The notes beneath the pieces were generated by a model. It worked only from the letters and a program-made list of their open reading frames with translations. It was not told the origin of the DNA and made no database searches. A stretch of DNA of 6,417 nucleotides from Bacillota bacterium (GTDB lineage: Bacteria > Bacillota > DTU025), in assembly GCA_012842765.1 (NCBI GenBank), contig DUWJ01000094.1, positions 1 to 6,417 on the forward strand, given 5' to 3'. Within the stretch, counting starts at the first letter, position 1, and every line of letters begins with the position of its first letter. Positions 1 to 6,236 of the stretch are shown here, piece by piece. Both the position numbers and the translations under genes were made by a program.

Positions 1-1073
1 CGGTCCACGAGATTGTCCAGATCTTGCCTTCTTGTCGTCGCCGACAAGACCAGATGAATCTCTTCAGGCAAAGCGGCATCCATCATGCTCTTGAGCTCGT
101 ACATCCGTGTAGGACTATTTGGGCTCCTGCCTGCAGTGTCTATCAGCACTAGCTCCGCATCGGAGCGCTTCACCAAAGCCATCTCCATGTCTCTGGGACT
201 GTAGACGACTTCCCACGGAACCCCGATGATCTCCGCATATGTCTTTATCTGTTCTATTGCAGCTATCCTGTATGTATCCGCAGTTATCAGAGCCACCTTC
301 GCCTTCTCAACCAACGCAGCGCCCGCGGCTATCTTCGCTATGGTCGTGGTCTTTCCGACCCCCGTAGGCCCTACAAATGCCACCACCTTCCGGCGGCCTC
401 TCACTATCTCTATCGGGCCCGATACATCAACCATCTTGGCGACTTCGTCAAAAGCCCATCTCAGAATCTCGTCGCTTTCAGCGGGGATATTGCCGCACTC
501 CGACGCAACTGCATTGGCAAGCCTGAACGCGGTTTTCTCGGAAACATCCTCCTCGACAAGAAACTGATAAACCGCGGCCATCTCCGGGGGCAGGCTTGAC
601 ACTCTGGCCCTCACCGCTGACTCCCGTGCGATCACGTTGAGTGTTGCATCCACTCCTTGAGATTCAGTAACAAAGCCGATTCCCTGCCGATCCGGCGTAA
701 AATCTCCTCGCCCCGGCTGCCCCGATTCTTCAGATACGCCTTTGTCCGGCTCGCGCCGCCTGGCGTCTCCCTCAGGCAAAGGCTCGCCATCCGACTGAGA
801 TAAAGCGCTCACTGACCGGATCTCCGCTTCATTCTGCTCAGCTCTCTCCAGCGCAACCGAAAACTTAGGCGCCCAGACAGCCTCATCACCATCTATAGCA
901 GCCAGCACTTCGAATGCCGGCTTCCGGTTCATGCCGAAAAAACTGAGCACCTTGGCAAATCCTCGAGCCCTACACTGCCTAGCATCGAGTATCACCGCCT
1001 CCGGCCCAAGGTCAGCTCTTACCTTGTCCAGGGCCTCTTTCATCGTTGAACCCTCATACCTCTTCACCCGCAT
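1..1073 (-). CDS. flhF: Flagellar biosynthesis SRP-family GTPase FlhF (3' end cut by window edge)
   Basis: FlhF is a GTPase of the SRP54/FtsY family that acts at the inner membrane in placing or assembling the flagellar base. I translated 357 codons before the sequence runs out. Residues 1-60 match the FlhF N-terminal block (MRVKRYEG, then DLGPEAVIL at 21-29). Residues about 65-155 are a charged, low-complexity linker of the kind that varies between FlhF proteins. The NG GTPase domain follows: P-loop GPTGVGKT at 235-242, DTYRIAAIEQ at 266-275 and DTAGR at 312-316. The TKLD-type guanine-specificity motif and the C-terminus lie beyond base 1, probably some tens of residues given a usual family length near 360-430. 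I chose the ATG at 1073 because it restores the conserved MRVKRYEG start, which a start at the ATG at 1043 would lose, and because GGTGAG lies 8 nt upstream. It overlaps the flhA 3' end by 20 nt in another frame, so translation is probably coupled. The family call is firm. Confidence 0.96.
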   Translation of the reverse strand, partial: MRVKRYEGSTMKEALDKVRADLGPEAVILDARQCRARGFAKVLSFFGMNRKPAFEVLAAIDGDEAVWAPKFSVALERAEQNEAEIRSVSALSQSDGEPLPEGDARRREPDKGVSEESGQPGRGDFTPDRQGIGFVTESQGVDATLNVIARESAVRARVSSLPPEMAAVYQFLVEEDVSEKTAFRLANAVASECGNIPAESDEILRWAFDEVAKMVDVSGPIEIVRGRRKVVAFVGPTGVGKTTTIAKIAAGAALVEKAKVALITADTYRIAAIEQIKTYAEIIGVPWEVVYSPRDMEMALVKRSDAELVLIDTAGRSPNSPTRMYELKSMMDAALPEEIHLVLSATTRRQDLDNLVD

Positions 1074-3147
1074 TGCCTAGGCTCACCATCCCAACTGCAT
1101 TTACCTTCACTTCCGGCGCAATCTCGTCATACGAAAGGACCACTGTTTGCGGCACAGCTCTCTCTATTAGTCGCCTGAAATGGGGACGCAGGCCGCTCGA
1201 CGTGAGGACGATCGGCTGAAGTCCGCCTGATGCCATCCTCTCGCTTTCGGCAACAAGGCTCGAGATAAGCGCCCGGTATACCTTCGGATCCGGAGCTAGG
1301 TAAGTGCCGTGCTCAGTAACGTCCAGCGAATCGAAGAGCAGCTGCTCTAATGACGGGTCCAATGTAACAACGTACAATCCCTCAGGCTGTGCATACTGGC
1401 TACATATGGACCTTGCCATTCTCGATCTGACATACTCCGTTAGGGTATCGATGTCTCTATATGTCCCTGCGGCATCGCCGAGGGCCTCCAAGATCGTCAC
1501 AAGGTCGCGAATGGAGATCCTTTCTCTCACCAAGTTCTGAAGTACTCGCTGCACCTCTCCCACGGTCATCTGTGCCGGTATCAGCTCATCTACCACCGCG
1601 GGAGCCGTCTTCTTCACATTGTCAATGAGGTTCTGCACATCCTGTCTCGACAGCAGCTCAGGCGCATTGGCCTTGATGATCTCAGAAAGGTGCGTCGCTA
1701 TTACCGAGGCAGGGTCAACAACGGTATAGCCCAGCATCTCCGCCTCGGCCTTTCTGGCAGCCGGTATCCATATCGCCGGAAGCCCGAAAGCGGGTTCCCG
1801 TGTGTGTGTGCCCTCTATCTCCTCTGTTGCAGTCCCCGGGTTCATCGCCATGTAGCAATCAGAGAGCACCTCACCTCTGGCAACCTCTACGCCTTTAATC
1901 TTGACCACATATTCATTTGGCCTAGCTTGTATGCTGTCACGTATTCTCACAGACGGAACCACGATTCCAAGCTCCAGCGCAATCTGGCGGCGCACCGCTG
2001 CCACCCGGTCTTTGAGATCGCCTCCCTGGTCCACATCTACCAGGGGTATAAGAGCATAGCCGAAGTTGAGCTCCATGGGCTCAACTCGCAGCAACGCCAT
2101 AACATCCTCCGCTTCAGCCTTAGGCTTCGGCGGCGCAATATCCCTCATTCGCGCAGCCGCCTCTTCCTCATGGATCTCCTTTGTCACCCCATGGGCGAGA
2201 AAGCCGGTTCCCAAAGCCAAAAGAAGAAACGGAATTTTCGGCAATCCGGGCATTAGCGCGAGAACCAACAACAGTACCGACGTGATGGCCAACGCCCTTG
2301 GTTGCCTAAGCATCTGAGAAGTAAACTCCTGCCCGAGGTCTGAATCAGACGCAGTCCTGGTCACGACGATCCCCATGGCCGTGGAGATAAGAAGCGACGG
2401 TATCTGGCTCGCCAGTCCGCCTCCTACTGTAAGCAGAGCGTAACGCTGAAATGCTTCGCCTCCAGAGAGCCCGAACCGAACCATTCCTACGATTATCCCC
2501 CCGACAATGTTGACCAGGATGATGATGATCCCGGCTATGGCGTCGCCCCTAACGAACTTGCTCGCACCATCCATGGCGCCATAAAAATCGGCCTCCTGCT
2601 GAATCTTTCTCCTCCGCATCCTGGCCTCTTCCTCGGTTATCATCCCTGCGTTGAGGTCTGCATCGATGCTCATCTGCTTGCCTGGCATGGCGTCGAGGGT
2701 GAACCTTGCCGCAACCTCGGCCACCCTGCCTGCACCGTTCGTGATCACGACGAACTGTATGATCACGAGAATGACGAAGATAATAAGGCCTACGATGTAG
2801 TCCCCTCCGACTACAAAATTCCCGAAGGCGTCTATGACAGACCCCGCATATCCACGCAGAAGTATGAGCTTGGTTGCGGAGACGTTAAGCGACAATCTCA
2901 ACAATGTGCTCAACAGGAGCAGTGACGGGAAGACGGAGAACTGCAGTGGTTCAGTCATGTACATCGTGACCAGCAGAACTCCGAGGGAGAATGCCAGGTT
3001 GAGCGCGAGAAGCACGTCTAAGACGATTGGCGGAATGGGAACTATCATCATCAATAGGATGAGCAATACCATGGCGGCCATCAACAGGTCCCCGCTCTTC
3101 AGATACTGCCGCAGCAACGTGCGTCCTCCGCTTTGCCCGTCAGCCAT
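1054..3147 (-). CDS. flhA: Flagellar export apparatus protein FlhA
   Basis: FlhA is the large inner-membrane protein of the flagellar type III export gate. It forms a nonameric ring, couples export to the proton motive force, and its cytoplasmic domain binds chaperone-substrate complexes. Numbered from the ATG at 3147 the protein has 697 residues, normal for the family. Hydrophobic segments lie near residues 20-62, 73-97, 115-136, 204-224, 235-262, 283-300 and 302-318. The FHIPEP family signature is intact at about 141-164 (RVAEVAARFTLDAMPGKQ, then SIDAD). FVRGDAIAG near 198-206 carries the Asp that aligns, from memory, with the functionally critical Asp208 of Salmonella. A charged linker (about 324-347) leads to the cytoplasmic FlhA-C domain (about 348-697). 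A GTG at 3156 would add three residues, but GGAGG would then sit only 2 nt upstream. From the ATG the spacing is 11 nt, so I prefer the ATG. It starts 24 nt after the flhB stop and its 3' end overlaps flhF. Confidence 0.97.
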   Translation of the reverse strand: MADGQSGGRTLLRQYLKSGDLLMAAMVLLILLMMIVPIPPIVLDVLLALNLAFSLGVLLVTMYMTEPLQFSVFPSLLLLSTLLRLSLNVSATKLILLRGYAGSVIDAFGNFVVGGDYIVGLIIFVILVIIQFVVITNGAGRVAEVAARFTLDAMPGKQMSIDADLNAGMITEEEARMRRRKIQQEADFYGAMDGASKFVRGDAIAGIIIILVNIVGGIIVGMVRFGLSGGEAFQRYALLTVGGGLASQIPSLLISTAMGIVVTRTASDSDLGQEFTSQMLRQPRALAITSVLLLVLALMPGLPKIPFLLLALGTGFLAHGVTKEIHEEEAAARMRDIAPPKPKAEAEDVMALLRVEPMELNFGYALIPLVDVDQGGDLKDRVAAVRRQIALELGIVVPSVRIRDSIQARPNEYVVKIKGVEVARGEVLSDCYMAMNPGTATEEIEGTHTREPAFGLPAIWIPAARKAEAEMLGYTVVDPASVIATHLSEIIKANAPELLSRQDVQNLIDNVKKTAPAVVDELIPAQMTVGEVQRVLQNLVRERISIRDLVTILEALGDAAGTYRDIDTLTEYVRSRMARSICSQYAQPEGLYVVTLDPSLEQLLFDSLDVTEHGTYLAPDPKVYRALISSLVAESERMASGGLQPIVLTSSGLRPHFRRLIERAVPQTVVLSYDEIAPEVKVNAVGMVSLGNAGEEV
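1082..1087 (-). promoter_or_regulatory. Ribosome binding site of flhF, inside flhA
   Basis: The minus strand reads GGTGAG here, 8 nt before the ATG at 1073. It lies inside the last codons of flhA. It decides the flhF start in favour of the ATG that gives the conserved MRVKRYEG N-terminus, rather than the ATG at 1043. Confidence 0.6.
1801..1810. repeat. (TG)5 dinucleotide run inside flhA
   Basis: Five TG units on the plus strand (CA on the coding strand) encode Thr-His-Thr near residues 447-449 of FlhA, in the cytoplasmic domain. The run is short, and the reading frame is intact as given. Confidence 0.7.
2064..2086. repeat. Perfect 8-bp inverted repeat inside flhA
   Basis: The arms AGTTGAGC (2064-2071) and GCTCAACT (2079-2086) are perfect reverse complements around a 7-nt loop. 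In the mRNA the loop contains the in-frame ATG for Met358 of FlhA, at the border between linker and cytoplasmic domain. No T-run follows, so it is not a terminator. It may be a chance product of the Val-Glu-Pro-Met-Glu-Leu-Asn codons. Confidence 0.6.
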
Positions 3148-3158
3148 TTCTCCCACCC

Positions 3159-3163
3159 CCTCC
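3159..3163 (-). promoter_or_regulatory. Ribosome binding site of flhA
   Basis: GGAGG on the minus strand, followed by more G residues, lies 11 nt upstream of the ATG at 3147. It overlaps too closely with the alternative GTG at 3154-3156 to serve it, so it decides for the ATG start. A second purine run, GGGAG, lies only 2 nt before the ATG and is probably not used. Confidence 0.6.
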
Positions 3164-3171
3164 GTCCAAAA

Positions 3172-4236
3172 TCATCGGGCCTTTGACAGTCTGTAGACGA
3201 AAGCCAATATTTCCGCAACCGCCCTGTACAGCTCGGGCGGAATCTCCTGCCCTATCTCTACTGCGCTGAATATCGCCCTCGCAACCGGAGGATTAGGAAC
3301 AACAGGAACTCCCGCCTCCTCCGCAACCTCTCGGATTCGCTGGGCTATGAGACGCTGTCCCTTGGCCACCACAACAGGGGCATTCATTCTCTCCTGGTCA
3401 TATTTAAGGGCCACTGCATATTCTGTGGGGTTCACAACCACCACATCCGCAGTCTTAACATCCTCCATCATTCGCCTCATCGCGATCTGGCGCTGGCGTT
3501 GCCTTATCCTGGACTTGACCATTGGGTCGCCCTCTTGCTGCCTTATCTCTTCCTTCAGCTCCTGCTTCGTCATGCGCAGATTCCGCTCCAGTTCCATCCT
3601 TTGGTATGCATAGTCGGCTACCCCGATTATGACGAACAAGACGGACATTTGCTTCACCACGTATATCCCTGCGTCTGCTGCAGTAGCTAACCCTTCGTCA
3701 ATCGCCATGTAAGATGCCATCGTGATCTGCGGAATCATGGTCCGCAGCGCGAGATAACCCGAATAGCCTATAGCGACCGCCTTCACAGCCGACTTGAGCA
3801 GTCCCACGAGGGCTTCCTTGGAGAATATACGCCCCAAACCACTAATAGGATCAATCCTGCTGAACTTGGGAACCAACAGTTTTGGGGAAAACATGAACCC
3901 CACCTGCGCAAGGTTGACCACAAGTCCCACAAACATCGCCCCAAGCGCGACCGGCGCTGCAGCGATAAGGAAGGTGATCATCCCTTCCATCAACAAACTC
4001 ATTGCGCCCACCTGAGAACAATCTGCGCTTCCCAGACCGCCAATCCTTGTGATCATGAAATTCGCCACGGTCTGCCCCAAAAAAGAGAAAGAAGACTCGA
4101 GAATCATGAGGCCGATTATGAGGCCGAGTGCGGCGTTAAGGTCGGCGCTCCGGGCCACCTGCCCTTCCTTTCGCGCCTCCTCACGCCTGCGTGGTGTCGG
4201 TTGCTCTGTCCTGTCCTCATGAGAAGGTTTAGCCAA
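3172..4236 (-). CDS. flhB: Flagellar export switch protein FlhB, with NPTE in place of NPTH
   Basis: FlhB sits at the cytoplasmic entrance of the FliPQR pore and controls the switch from rod/hook to filament export. The 354 residues are of usual length. The N-terminus carries the family pattern EDRTEQPTPRRREEARKEGQ (7-26). Four hydrophobic segments follow, near 34-54, 83-110, 143-168 and 190-210. Then comes the conserved cytoplasmic linker MTKQELKEE (222-230) with EGDPMVKSRIRQRQR (235-249). The self-cleavage motif, normally NPTH, reads N269-P270-T271-E272; the codons are AAC CCC ACA GAA. Downstream blocks YAVALKYD (273-280) and NPPVARAIF (315-323) are normal. The start codon is TTG at 4236, supported by a strong GGAGGTGAGG 5' of it and by the conserved N-terminus. 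The gene follows an 86-nt spacer after fliR and ends 24 nt before flhA. Identity is certain; whether it self-cleaves normally is open. Confidence 0.97.
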   Translation of the reverse strand: MAKPSHEDRTEQPTPRRREEARKEGQVARSADLNAALGLIIGLMILESSFSFLGQTVANFMITRIGGLGSADCSQVGAMSLLMEGMITFLIAAAPVALGAMFVGLVVNLAQVGFMFSPKLLVPKFSRIDPISGLGRIFSKEALVGLLKSAVKAVAIGYSGYLALRTMIPQITMASYMAIDEGLATAADAGIYVVKQMSVLFVIIGVADYAYQRMELERNLRMTKQELKEEIRQQEGDPMVKSRIRQRQRQIAMRRMMEDVKTADVVVVNPTEYAVALKYDQERMNAPVVVAKGQRLIAQRIREVAEEAGVPVVPNPPVARAIFSAVEIGQEIPPELYRAVAEILAFVYRLSKAR

Positions 4237-4322
4237 TCGCCCTCACCTCCCAAATCCGGCCTCGAGCTCCTCCACTCGCCCAGCGCAGCTCTGCCGGCTA
4301 TGTACGGTCTCCAGACAGCAGA
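4237..4322 (-). other. 86-nt fliR-flhB spacer with a possible hairpin
   Basis: This is the only sizeable gap between genes in the window. Besides the flhB ribosome site it can form an imperfect hairpin at 4256-4297 on the minus strand. The outer stem is CCGGC (4297-4293) with GCCGG (4260-4256), and the inner stem is GAGCT (4291-4287) with AGCTC (4268-4264). A 1x3 internal loop separates the stems and the apical loop is about 18 nt. No T-run follows, so it does not look like an intrinsic terminator. I see no small ORF with a start and ribosome site in it. Any role in RNA processing or in tuning flhB translation is speculation. Confidence 0.4.
4241..4250 (-). promoter_or_regulatory. Strong ribosome binding site of flhB (TTG start)
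   Basis: GGAGGTGAGG on the minus strand pairs extensively with the 16S rRNA 3' end. Its core GGAGGTG ends 7 nt before the TTG at 4236. It supports the uncommon TTG start; the next in-frame candidates would remove conserved N-terminal residues. Confidence 0.8.
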
Positions 4323-5114
4323 CTAGAATGCCCTCATCAGCACGACAATAGCCTTTCGCAAGCTCGCAAACGCCGTAGCAGCGCACCCAACAAACCCCGG
4401 GATCGCCAGCCCAACAACTGCAAGACCAACCACTATTTTTGCGGGGAATCCGACCATAAGCACGTTCATCTGCGGAACGGACTTGGCCAGCACCCCCAAC
4501 GCTATTTCGGTTATGAGCAAGCAAGCCACTGGGGGTAGCGACATCCTGATGGCAATCATGAAGAGATCGGAAAACCTTGCAAGCACCAGCGAAAAAAGCT
4601 CAGACGACATCCCGGCCCCGCCAATGGGAATCACCGAATAGCTACGCATCAGGGCACCGATAAGATAGTGGTGGCCGTCTACTGCCATATACACCATCAT
4701 TGCCACAAGGTAATGAAACTGCCCCAGCAAGCTGACTTGCTGGCCGAATGAAGGATCTACTATATTTGCCAAACTGAAGCCGATCTGAGTGTCTATCATC
4801 TCGCCCCCATACTGAGCGGCCGCGAGAACCAGAAGCGATACGAACCCAAGCGTCGCCCCGACAAAAAGCTCTCTGGCCACGTCTGACGTCAACTCATACA
4901 CATCAGTCGGCATCTCGAAAGGGGTCTGGGCCATCATGGGATAAACAACCAATGCACATGCGAAAGCAAGCCCTGCCTTTGCCCGAGCGGGCACACTGGC
5001 GTGCCCAAAAAGCGGTGCCAGGATGAACAAGCCTGTCATCCTCACAAGCACCAGGAAGAAAAGCAAAAACTCCCTTTCTGTGAATCCCAATGTGCCTTCA
5101 GCCACCTTAAGCAC
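4323..5114 (-). CDS. fliR: Flagellar export gate protein FliR
   Basis: FliR is the single-copy subunit that completes the FliP-FliQ-FliR helical pore in the inner membrane. The 263 residues match the family's usual length of about 260. Recognisable blocks are RMTGLFILAPLFG (25-37), FVGATLGF (84-91), GGEMIDTQIGFS (103-114) with DPSFGQQ (120-126), DGHHYLIGAL (146-155) and a C-terminal PQMNVLMVGFPAKI (214-227). Several hydrophobic segments span most of the chain. The assigned start is GTG at 5114, 12 nt after the fliQ stop, with only a weak AGGCG upstream. A GTG at 5105 in the same frame is a possible alternative and would remove three residues. The weak site suggests translation is coupled to fliQ. 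The C-terminus looks complete, so this is not the FliR-FlhB fusion known in some clostridia. Confidence 0.95.
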   Translation of the reverse strand: MLKVAEGTLGFTEREFLLFFLVLVRMTGLFILAPLFGHASVPARAKAGLAFACALVVYPMMAQTPFEMPTDVYELTSDVARELFVGATLGFVSLLVLAAAQYGGEMIDTQIGFSLANIVDPSFGQQVSLLGQFHYLVAMMVYMAVDGHHYLIGALMRSYSVIPIGGAGMSSELFSLVLARFSDLFMIAIRMSLPPVACLLITEIALGVLAKSVPQMNVLMVGFPAKIVVGLAVVGLAIPGFVGCAATAFASLRKAIVVLMRAF

Positions 5115-5126
5115 CGCCTGTATAGA

Positions 5127-5396
5127 CTACTTTGCCAACAAAGGCAACATAGCGAAGACCTCGCGCGCAAACCCCGTGAGGGTGCTGGTCATCCACGATC
5201 CAGTCAGAAGCAATACTGCAGCGATGGCCAACAGCTTAGGAACGAAAGTGAGTGTGAGCTCCTGTATTTGCGTTGCGGCCTGCAGCACTGATACGAGAAC
5301 TCCCACTACCAATGCGGTAAGGAGCACCGGCAAACTGACTTTAAATGCCACCGACACCGCCTCCGACGCCAGTGCAGCAACCATCGCCTCATTCAT
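5127..5396 (-). CDS. fliQ: Flagellar export gate protein FliQ
   Basis: FliQ is the small two-helix subunit, four copies per gate, that packs around the FliP-FliR pore. From the ATG at 5396 the product has 89 residues, exactly the usual size. Two hydrophobic helices lie at about 13-38 and 54-72, joined by the highly conserved turn QAATQIQELTLTFVPK (39-54). A GTG at 5402 would add two residues, but GGAGG would then lie 1 nt from the start; from the ATG the spacing is an ideal 7 nt, so the ATG is chosen. It follows the fliP stop by 27 nt and precedes the fliR GTG by 12 nt. Confidence 0.96.
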   Translation of the reverse strand: MNEAMVAALASEAVSVAFKVSLPVLLTALVVGVLVSVLQAATQIQELTLTFVPKLLAIAAVLLLTGSWMTSTLTGFAREVFAMLPLLAK

Positions 5397-5403
5397 GTTC
5401 ACC

Positions 5404-5408
5404 CCTCC
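5404..5408 (-). promoter_or_regulatory. Ribosome binding site of fliQ
   Basis: GGAGG on the minus strand lies 7 nt before the ATG at 5396. It rules out the GTG at 5402 as the start because the two would be almost touching. Confidence 0.75.
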
Positions 5409-5423
5409 AAACTCCCACCATGT

Positions 5424-6236
5424 TTACCTGGCCACACTTTCCACCAACGACTTCACAACCAATCCCCATCCGTCTACCAGCACAAACATTAAAACTTTGA
5501 ATGGCAGCGAAACGAGGACCGGCGGGAGCATCATCATCCCCATCGACATCAAAACGCTCGCAACGAGCATGTCAATGACGAGAAATGGGATGAATATGAC
5601 GAAGCCCATTTGAAATGCTGTCTTGAGTTCGCTGACCATGAATGCCGGCATTATCACATAGGTCGGTATGTCCTCCGGCCCGCCCGGCTTTGGCAATCCG
5701 GCAAGATCCACGAAGAGCGCGAGGTCTTTCTCCCGCGTCTGCTTGAGCATAAAACTGCGCAAGGGTGCTACCCCGCGGGCCATGGCTTCCTCCTGGCTTA
5801 TGATGCCGGCCATGTAAGGCTTCAATGCCTCCTCATTTATCTGAGAATAGACAGGCATCATCACGAACAAGGTGACAAAGAGGGCCAGCCCGATCAGGAC
5901 TTGGTTCGGCGGCACCTGTTGCGTGCCCATAGCATTTCGGACAAATGAGAGAACAATGACTATTCTGGTAAACGAAGTCGTCATCAAGAGTATTGCCGGC
6001 GCAATCGACAATACCGTTAGCAGAGCGATAATCCGCAGTGCTCCCGCTACTTCTGTCGGGCTCTCCGCGGCGTCCACCCCTATCCTTATGTTCGGGATAG
6101 GCATGGGCTGGCAGTAGGCCACTGCCGAACATGCAAGCGCTATCCCTATTCCCGCCATAATCGCCCCTATCCAAACAAGCGCTGTCCTTGCTGAGCGGGG
6201 TATCCGAGTCTCCAACCGGGCGCGTCTCTTGTTCAT
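5424..6236 (-). CDS. fliP: Flagellar export gate protein FliP with N-terminal signal peptide
   Basis: FliP forms the five-copy core of the export pore in the inner membrane. The 270 residues begin with an Arg-rich stretch (about 1-18), then a hydrophobic segment (19-36) and an A-V-A at 38-40. This fits a cleavable signal peptide, which FliP is known to carry. The mature protein shows the first family signature, TTSFTRIVIVLSFVRNAMG (86-104), followed by PPNQVLIGLALF (109-120). The C-terminal block contains FIPFLVIDMLVASVLMSMG (215-233), the methionine run MMM at 234-236 (the region that seals the closed pore in characterised FliP), LPPV (237-240) and FVLVDGWGL (251-259). A periplasmic region lies between, about 131-190. 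The ATG at 6236 overlaps the fliO stop (ATGA) and has GGTGG 7 nt upstream. The only obvious later start, Met27, would destroy the signal peptide. The n-region is rather long and basic. Confidence 0.97.
   Translation of the reverse strand: MNKRRARLETRIPRSARTALVWIGAIMAGIGIALACSAVAYCQPMPIPNIRIGVDAAESPTEVAGALRIIALLTVLSIAPAILLMTTSFTRIVIVLSFVRNAMGTQQVPPNQVLIGLALFVTLFVMMPVYSQINEEALKPYMAGIISQEEAMARGVAPLRSFMLKQTREKDLALFVDLAGLPKPGGPEDIPTYVIMPAFMVSELKTAFQMGFVIFIPFLVIDMLVASVLMSMGMMMLPPVLVSLPFKVLMFVLVDGWGLVVKSLVESVAR

Noticed and set aside
226..567. A 113-codon plus-strand frame with hydrophobic N-terminus opposite flhF
   Set aside because: It lies antisense to the FlhF GTPase domain, whose P-loop and DTYR motifs are intact on the minus strand.
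1690..2256. A 188-codon plus-strand frame opposite flhA
   Set aside because: It is fully antisense to conserved flhA codons, has no recognisable motif, and has an unnatural His/Arg/Ser composition.
4079..4084. A six-A run in flhB as a phase-variation tract
   Set aside because: The run is too short to be a credible hypermutable tract, and it encodes ordinary Phe-Leu codons in an intact frame.
4243..4524. A 93-codon minus-strand frame that crosses the fliR stop and ends just before flhB, suggesting a frameshifted or extended FliR
   Set aside because: FliR already has its usual length and a natural C-terminus in its own frame. The alternative frame is Cys/Arg-rich, lacks FliR-like hydrophobic character, and shows no slippery site.
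5023..5613. A 196-codon plus-strand frame opposite fliR, fliQ and fliP
   Set aside because: It is an antisense shadow: Thr/Ser/Asn-rich composition mirrors the hydrophobic codons on the other strand, and it spans three clear genes.
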